Source: Desmonostoc geniculatum HA4340-LM1
GTDB taxonomy: Bacteria > Cyanobacteriota > Cyanobacteriia > Cyanobacteriales > Nostocaceae
Length of the DNA: 62,684 bases
Reading direction: 5' to 3'
NCBI GenBank assembly: GCA_019359545.1
Contig: JAHHHB010000029.1
Coordinates: 1-62,684, forward strand
Shown: one piece after another, positions 57,831 to 62,684 of the stretch
How the letters are laid out: the number at the start of each line of letters is the position of its first letter
Numbering within the stretch: the first letter of the stretch is position 1
Program-made: the position numbers and the translations under genes
Notes under the pieces: generated by a model
Seen by the model: only the letters and a program-made list of their open reading frames with translations
What the model was told of the DNA's origin: nothing
Database searches by the model: none

Positions 57831-57920
57831 GGATGCAGGGGAGGCAGGGGAGGCAGGGGAGGCAGGGGGAGATTATAAAAAAGCTTCCCACTCCTCCCAC
57901 ACTCGCAATGCCCAATGCCC
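57831..57920. repeat. GGGGAGGCA tandem repeats
   Basis: Four or five GGGGAGGCA units followed by a CTTCCCACTCCTCCC arm. Frames through it are compositional. Confidence 0.6.
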
Positions 57921-57924
57921 CATC

Positions 57925-59112
57925 CTATATGTGCGAAGCAAGTCCGATCGCTCCTCCTGCTAGGACTAACCAAGCAGAATTGATTTTAAATCGGAACACA
58001 GCGATCGCACTCACAATCGCCATAGTAATTGTCAACCAATCCATCAGTGCGGCTTGTCCTAATGTGTAGCTAACTCCTGCCATTAATCCCAGAGAAGCGG
58101 CATTCACACCATCTAAAAATCCACTTGCCCAAGGAGATTGACGCAACTTAGAAACCCAAGGATTAACCAACCACACCAATAGAAAAGCTGGTAAAAAAAT
58201 ACCGATTGTACCAGCGATCGCCCCGGCATTTCCTGCTAGCAAATAGCCAATAAATGTTGCAGTAGTGAAAACAGGCCCCGGTGTAAACTGACCGATCGCC
58301 ACCGCATCTAAAAGTTGCTGTGAGGTAAGCCACTGGTTGCGTTCGACTAATTCCCGTTGTAGAAATGCCAGCAACACGTAACCACTGCCATAGAGAACAC
58401 ACCCAATTTTGAGAAAGAAGAAAAAGACATTAATCCAACTAACTGATGTGACTGCTGCTGTACTACCAACCTGAGCCAGAACACCTGAAAAAGGTAATAA
58501 GAATGCTCCCGTTATACGTCCTCTGCTTTGCCAATTCTTCAGCAGCATAACAGCAATACCTAGCAAAATCAGCACCAAAATTTCATTCAATCCAGCAAAG
58601 TAGGCGGCGATCGCGGCCACCCCTGCAATAATTGTTGGTGCATCTTTGGCTGCCTTTTTACCCAGATTCCACACAGCCTGAAGCACGATCGCAATAATTA
58701 CAGGTTTAATTCCATAGAGCAACCAACCCACCTGGGGAACAGTTTGATACCGAGCATAAATGGCGGCTAATGCCCAAACAATCAGCATCGCAGGCAAAAT
58801 AAAGCAACTTCCCGCAACCAATAAACCGCGCCACCCGGCTCGTTCGTAGCCAATGTGAATGGCTAATTCCGTTGAATTGGGGCCTGGAATCAAATTCGTA
58901 ATTCCCAGTAAATCTAGCAGTTTCTCCCGGCTCATCCACTGGCGGCGATTCACCACCTCATTGTCCATCATCGCAATGTGGGCAGCAGGGCCACCAAAGG
59001 CGATCGTCCCCAGTCGCAAAAACACCATTGCCAGTTCAGTTAATCGCTGCTTTTGCTGTGTGGGAGTCAGAGCATTATCGGATTTCTGGATATCCTCAGC
59101 TTCCTGAGTCAC
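57925..59112 (-). CDS. chrA: Chromate efflux transporter ChrA
   Basis: A 395-aa transporter of the CHR family with two homologous halves. The N-terminal half has FLRLGTIAFGGPAAHIAMM, LLGITNLIPGPNSTELAIHI and GWRGLLVAGSCFILPAMLI; the C-terminal half has FLKIGCVLYGSGYVLLAFLQ, LLDAVAIGQFTPGPVFTTAT and FLPAFLLVWLVNPWV. The PGP motifs are family hallmarks. It exports chromate by proton antiport in the plasma membrane. Length is typical. AT-rich sequence (59130-59180) upstream may contain its promoter. Confidence 0.92.
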   Translation of the reverse strand: MTQEAEDIQKSDNALTPTQQKQRLTELAMVFLRLGTIAFGGPAAHIAMMDNEVVNRRQWMSREKLLDLLGITNLIPGPNSTELAIHIGYERAGWRGLLVAGSCFILPAMLIVWALAAIYARYQTVPQVGWLLYGIKPVIIAIVLQAVWNLGKKAAKDAPTIIAGVAAIAAYFAGLNEILVLILLGIAVMLLKNWQSRGRITGAFLLPFSGVLAQVGSTAAVTSVSWINVFFFFLKIGCVLYGSGYVLLAFLQRELVERNQWLTSQQLLDAVAIGQFTPGPVFTTATFIGYLLAGNAGAIAGTIGIFLPAFLLVWLVNPWVSKLRQSPWASGFLDGVNAASLGLMAGVSYTLGQAALMDWLTITMAIVSAIAVFRFKINSAWLVLAGGAIGLASHI

Positions 59113-59280
59113 TGTGGTTTTCCTGATTTAATGATGTTGATAGAATTAATATATCGGATTTCGATAACGAAATTCTATATATTAAATTCTTGAGGGCGTA
59201 CCTATCCACCGAGATTTTAGGGAGTGCCCTAACGATTTCATCCCCATTCCCCATTCCCTATTCCCCATTCTCCAACAGAT

Positions 59281-60351
59281 TTAATATCCACCAACATAAT
59301 ATATGTAATCAAGTTGTTTCATCGCTTGCAAAACTTTATGAGTTGAGCGCAGCATAAACAAAGCAGCAGCAGTTACTAAACCAATCACAGCCCAATCTGC
59401 ACTAATGACATGGGCTAAGATGTAGCCCAAAGTCAAATTTAGTATCAGAGCAGGGATAATGCTTTTAATTACCATAACTGCTTGATTTAGACTAAACAAC
59501 AATATTGCATTCAATAACCCGATGACAAAAAACAAATAACCTAAGCAGCCAAACAAAGACTGTAAATTTATCTGTATACTCCAATTTTCAGGTTTTAAAA
59601 AACAAAATGTACAAGCCACACATAGTCCAAAAAATATCACAGTTAAGGCAATAGTTAACCAGTAAGCATAAAACAATTTTGGATAAAATTTAGTGAGGTT
59701 TTCTATATTCATATTTTTGGAATTTCCATACCAGTAGCGAATAAATTGATAACTCAAATATTCAACTAGTGGCACCATCAGCAGAAAATTTACCAGAGCT
59801 AAATCCATAGCCCGTTGATAGTCAGCATTAACAGCAAAGATTAACCCAGATGCGGGATTTACAGCCCAACCTGCCACAATGCGATCGCCAAAAATAAAAC
59901 TAAAATAAGCTATTCCGTAAAAGAAATAAGGTGCTAGTAAGTATACCAGGGCACTCAAGCGAGGTAATGGAGCTTTCGCACCACTAATTTGACCTGTTTT
60001 CTGATCTTTACCAAATCTCAAAGCAACCAAGCAGACTACTACTAATAAAGTGGCAAACATACTGATTATTTGGGCTGTCAGTGCATCTATATTCACCGAA
60101 ACTCTTAAAAACACAAACAGTATGCTTAAACCCAGCATAATTAATGGTGTACACCAGCGTAATTGAATCCCCAAAGCTGCTAACAGCATCCAGAGTAGAC
60201 TCAGCACTAGATAATACAAAGCAGCCAGCATCAAATATTCATCAGCAAACTGACCTTGATAAAAACCAAACCATAGCCCAAATAAACCTAAGATAATACT
60301 AGTAGCTGCACCTAAATAAATAATGGGTAAACAGACTCTTCTAGCTTGCAT
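59281..60351 (-). CDS. PelG-like polysaccharide export protein, probably 5' truncated
   Basis: A 356-aa protein with about ten membrane helices (LPIIYLGAATSIILGLFGLW, MLAALYYLVLSLLWMLLAAL, TLLVVVCLVALRFG, YFFYGIAYFSFIFGDRIVAG, IFFGLCVACTFCFL). The central YFFYGIAYFSFIFGDRIVAGW and the tail VLQAMKQLDYIYYVGGY fit PelG-type exopolysaccharide transporters, which are around 450 aa. The usual N-terminal helices are missing and the start overlaps the end of the upstream truncated gene by about 40 bases, so a deletion junction at about 60355 is inferred. Confidence 0.5.
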   Translation of the reverse strand: MQARRVCLPIIYLGAATSIILGLFGLWFGFYQGQFADEYLMLAALYYLVLSLLWMLLAALGIQLRWCTPLIMLGLSILFVFLRVSVNIDALTAQIISMFATLLVVVCLVALRFGKDQKTGQISGAKAPLPRLSALVYLLAPYFFYGIAYFSFIFGDRIVAGWAVNPASGLIFAVNADYQRAMDLALVNFLLMVPLVEYLSYQFIRYWYGNSKNMNIENLTKFYPKLFYAYWLTIALTVIFFGLCVACTFCFLKPENWSIQINLQSLFGCLGYLFFVIGLLNAILLFSLNQAVMVIKSIIPALILNLTLGYILAHVISADWAVIGLVTAAALFMLRSTHKVLQAMKQLDYIYYVGGY

Positions 60352-61874
60352 CGGCTCACCCAACTAAAACTGATATTATTGTAAGTACGAATTACCTCAT
60401 TAGTAGAGTACCCCTTCATCACTGGATGAGTAATATCTTCGGCGTTGAGAATGCCATTGACAAGTGTATTTGCTGGGCTACCACCTGTTATAGTGACATT
60501 CAACAACTGCTTCATCCGGCTATAGGAATCTCCGGGTAAAGCATTATTATTTTCATCGTTAGTTAAGAAATCTCCGGCGGTAATCAGACCAATGTTATAT
60601 TGATAAACTGCCGTTGTGAGTGTATTTTGAATAGCATCTAGTTTCGCTAGGGGTACATTTGCGAAGTAAGGAAAGATTAGCGCATCATAATTGACAACTT
60701 TGCTGAGATCGGTTAAGTCGTCTTCTGTGAGAATATCAAAGGGAATACCCGCCTGCATCGCTTGACTTTGCATGGACAGAAAAAGTTGGGTATACGCTTT
60801 GTCTTGAAAGAAGTTTTTCGCTGTAGTTTCGGAAAAAACTATGCCTACCTTTTTACTAAAATCTGTCCTAGTTGGTAAAACTGGTGGTGTAGCATAAACG
60901 GTATATTTTTGAGTAGAATAATCTGACGGTAAAAAAGTTTGGTTATTAATATCCGTCAAAACATCAATTGCTTGTGGCGCTCCATTTAACAGCGATATTG
61001 GGACAGCGAACTCGACTATTTGATTATTACTACCATAGGCATAGTTTAAAGGACCGCTGACCAAATTTTCTCCGGCTCCTCCTGTGTAAAGAGAGGGTTG
61101 ACCATCTGTAAAGAAGTTGACGTTATATTCTGCTCCTCCAATTCCAGTTACACCAAATATTTGATAGCCTGTTAGAGAATTTCTATCTGTATTTAGCCAT
61201 AATGTTGTGTCTGCACCTATCTGTTCGCTATTCGATTTAAAGGCGAAAATATAAGCATCACCTGCATACTTACCATAGATTTCGTATCCTGGTTGTCCTG
61301 TCCCAGGAAGATTATCTAATCTATCAGCAGATGTCCAATCACTTAAGTTACCATCGAGGCTGATATTACCGTATGTAGCTGCTAGCTCTAATGTTGTGGC
61401 TTGTCCATTGATGATGACATTAGTAGCATCATTCTCACTTCTCAACTCTATCAGTTGAGTTGGAGTTAGCTCTTTACCTTGGACAATTGCTGCAAAAATT
61501 GCCCCTTCATCGCCCTGAGCATCTTGAATATTGATCTGAGAATCTATATAGTGACCTAGTTCTTCTATCAGAACATCAACACTTTTGGCAGCATCATTTA
61601 AAAGTGCTTGTGATAAATAAATCGTATTATCAATACTACCAAAAGCCCCTTGCCCACCATTAATTTCTGAGGAGTCAACAATTTTAATTTCGGGTAGGGT
61701 TGTATAGTTTATTATTCCTTGAATTACAGCCTTGGCTTTTTCTTCATCCCAATTTTCACCAAATGCTAAATTCATTTTTTGGGAATAATCGGAAGATGTG
61801 AAGAATTCAGCAATGTTATTTATTGCTTTTTTTAGTAATTCTTTAAGGTCGATAATTAGGATGTCATTGCTCAT
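60312..61874 (-). CDS. Secreted-type modular protein, C-terminus truncated by fusion
   Basis: A 520-aa protein without a classical signal peptide. The N-terminal 150 residues match the Nostoc hemolysin-type family leader (INYTTLPEIKIVDSSEINGG, VDVLIEELGHYIDSQINIQD, GDEGAIFAAIVQGKELTPTQ), which normally precedes calcium-binding repeats. A carbohydrate-binding-like domain (GNISLDGNLSDWTSADRLDN, about 165-310) and a Rossmann/GATase-like domain (DFSKKVGIVFSETTAKNFF onward, about 330-495) follow. The last 16 residues are read from the frame of the downstream membrane gene, so the real end is lost. A PelA-like role is possible but unproven. Confidence 0.6.
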   Translation of the reverse strand: MSNDILIIDLKELLKKAINNIAEFFTSSDYSQKMNLAFGENWDEEKAKAVIQGIINYTTLPEIKIVDSSEINGGQGAFGSIDNTIYLSQALLNDAAKSVDVLIEELGHYIDSQINIQDAQGDEGAIFAAIVQGKELTPTQLIELRSENDATNVIINGQATTLELAATYGNISLDGNLSDWTSADRLDNLPGTGQPGYEIYGKYAGDAYIFAFKSNSEQIGADTTLWLNTDRNSLTGYQIFGVTGIGGAEYNVNFFTDGQPSLYTGGAGENLVSGPLNYAYGSNNQIVEFAVPISLLNGAPQAIDVLTDINNQTFLPSDYSTQKYTVYATPPVLPTRTDFSKKVGIVFSETTAKNFFQDKAYTQLFLSMQSQAMQAGIPFDILTEDDLTDLSKVVNYDALIFPYFANVPLAKLDAIQNTLTTAVYQYNIGLITAGDFLTNDENNNALPGDSYSRMKQLLNVTITGGSPANTLVNGILNAEDITHPVMKGYSTNEVIRTYNNISFSWVSRCKLEESVYPLFI

Positions 61875-62164
61875 GATTTTATCACTTTAAAAAATGTAAA
61901 TGTTTCAGCAAAATTTTCTAATTTTTGAAATATATCTAGGTAGGAGTAGGGCTGATAAAACCCAGATATAGTGCAATACGCTTGGGTTAAGGCTAAAAAT
62001 CTTGTTTTTTACGTAGACGCATTAGCGAAGCGGTAGCGACGAAGGAGCGTCAGCGGCTTGCCGCAGGCTACCACAGAGGCGCAGAGAACACAGAGAGAAG
62101 AGATAAAGAGAAAGTAGCAATGTTTTTACCTCCTGCCTCCTGCTATATGTGAGTGTGGGTTTGA
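61875..62164. other. Intergenic region with dispersed repeats
   Basis: 290 bases without a gene. GTAGACGCATTAGCGAAGCG through GGCTTGCCGCAGGCTACC (62013-62073) is a dispersed palindromic repeat; CAGAGGCGCAGAGAACACAG follows. Confidence 0.5.
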
Positions 62165-62562
62165 TTTACACTCGCAACCAAATTCCTTGTTTTCTCCAAG
62201 TTTGCTCTAGCAAAAGTTTTTCTAGCATCTGTGGTGAAATAATTGATTTCTGCACTAATATTTCGCCTAATTTTCGCTGAGTTACTAATTGCTCTTGTAA
62301 AGCTTGTTGTAATTCGGTGGATGAAAGAATTTTGTTTTCTAGCAATAGAACACCTAGCCGGAAATTCTGTTCTGCTAGATGTTTTTCTAATGTAGCCAGA
62401 GGAATTAATTTTTTCTCCCAGTTTAAACCTGTGGAGACAATGGTTTCTAAACTGTTGTATTTAGGTTCCCAACCTAATATGGTACGGATTTTATCAGGAC
62501 TTGCGACAACACAAGCCGGATCTCCTGGTCGTCGTTGGTTTTCAATTACAGGAAAGTCTACC
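62165..62562 (-). pseudogene. galE: UDP-glucose 4-epimerase C-terminus fused to a helical tail
   Basis: The minus strand reads VDFPVIENQRRPGDPACVVA, SPDKIRTILGWEPKYNSL and ETIVSTGLNWEKK, the C-terminal signature of GalE-type SDR epimerases. It then continues as LIPLATLEKHLAEQNFRLGV and a GspE-N-like helical repeat, LLENKILSSTELQQALQEQL and KLGEILVQKSIISPQMLEKL, to a stop at 62165. The catalytic part is absent: upstream of about 62562 the frame is unrelated and the sequence looks like the end of an insertion sequence. The epimerase was therefore cut by insertion or lies partly beyond the window. Confidence 0.7.
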
Positions 62563-62635
62563 CCTCTTCTGTCACTTTCCGGGTATTCTGAATAAAAGAA
62601 TAAAAAAATAAAACCCTGAAAGGTAAGTAGGGCAA

Positions 62636-62684
62636 TGGATGTAGAATTACAAATCTTGAAACATTTGGCAAGAGATGCTCACCC
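62636..62684 (+). CDS. Start of a probable IS701/IS4-type transposase (cut by window end)
   Basis: The last 49 bases begin ATG and read MDVELQILKHLARDAHP, which fits the N-terminus of Nostoc IS701-type transposases as I recall them. Only 16 codons are inside the window. It would place an insertion sequence beginning near 62562. Confidence 0.5.

Noticed and set aside
57766..57973. Open frames on both strands near the kinase fragment
   Set aside because: Driven by GGGGAGGCA repeats; the only family-like signal is the kinase frame listed as a remnant.

Overview
The window is chromosomal DNA from a filamentous, Nostoc-like cyanobacterium (order Nostocales). This rests on the very frequent GCGATCGC (HIP1-type) octamer, cyanobacterial-type SecA, atpD-atpC and PheS genes, a PEP-CTERM protein, Uma2 and HEAT/NACHT proteins, and the many short dispersed repeats, tandem heptamer-like repeats and miniature elements usual for Nostoc genomes. 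I saw no tRNA, rRNA or CRISPR array.

Layout. 0-10.5 kb is an accessory zone: a membrane-targeted HEAT-NACHT NTPase, a ParDE module, a metallophosphoesterase broken by a stop codon, a short RecQ helicase followed by the fossil of a Tn554-type recombinase, an S9 peptidase, a DUF433/DUF5615 toxin-antitoxin pair sitting between the peptidase gene and a second copy of its 3' end, and a RelE-type pair. 10.5-24 kb is mostly housekeeping: pheS, surE, an MBL hydrolase, ribF, a MoxR ATPase, another toxin-antitoxin-like pair, a diheme cytochrome, secA, a decayed tnpB, and atpD-atpC. 24-33.6 kb carries a PEP-CTERM protein, a SirB1-like protein, an SRPBCC protein, a multi-repeat mechanosensitive-channel-like protein, a dynamin-like GTPase and a large SPFH (flotillin-like) protein.

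33.9-40.8 kb is a decaying conflict-type locus. A P-loop ATPase is followed by what looks like one very large gene (inactive-STAND domain, TPRs, nSTAND ATPase, C-terminal tail) cut into pieces in three frames. Its joints coincide with a 21-bp coding repeat, and the pieces are bracketed by inverted copies of a GC-rich dispersed repeat, one of which has expanded into six 33-bp units. Next come a Uma2 protein and a hypothetical gene split by an intact ISL3-family element with a perfect 8-bp target duplication.

40.9-43.1 kb has an alpha/beta hydrolase, a BON protein and the acetolactate synthase small subunit. 43.7-57.5 kb is a surface-polysaccharide cluster: CapD/WbpM-type dehydratase, GH43-like protein, FemAB-like transferase, MurJ-type flippase, three GT4 glycosyltransferases, a CapK/PaaK-like adenylate-forming enzyme, an O-antigen ligase/polymerase and a DUF4091 lipoprotein. 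Several of these genes overlap or abut. The end of the window has a histidine-kinase fragment, ChrA, two mutually truncated genes of possible Pel-type polysaccharide export, a galE remnant fused to a helical tail, and the first codons of a probable IS701-type transposase.

The main theme is repeat-driven remodelling: miniature elements and short repeats supply start codons, stop codons and in-frame protein segments, and several genes are truncated or deleted at repeat borders.
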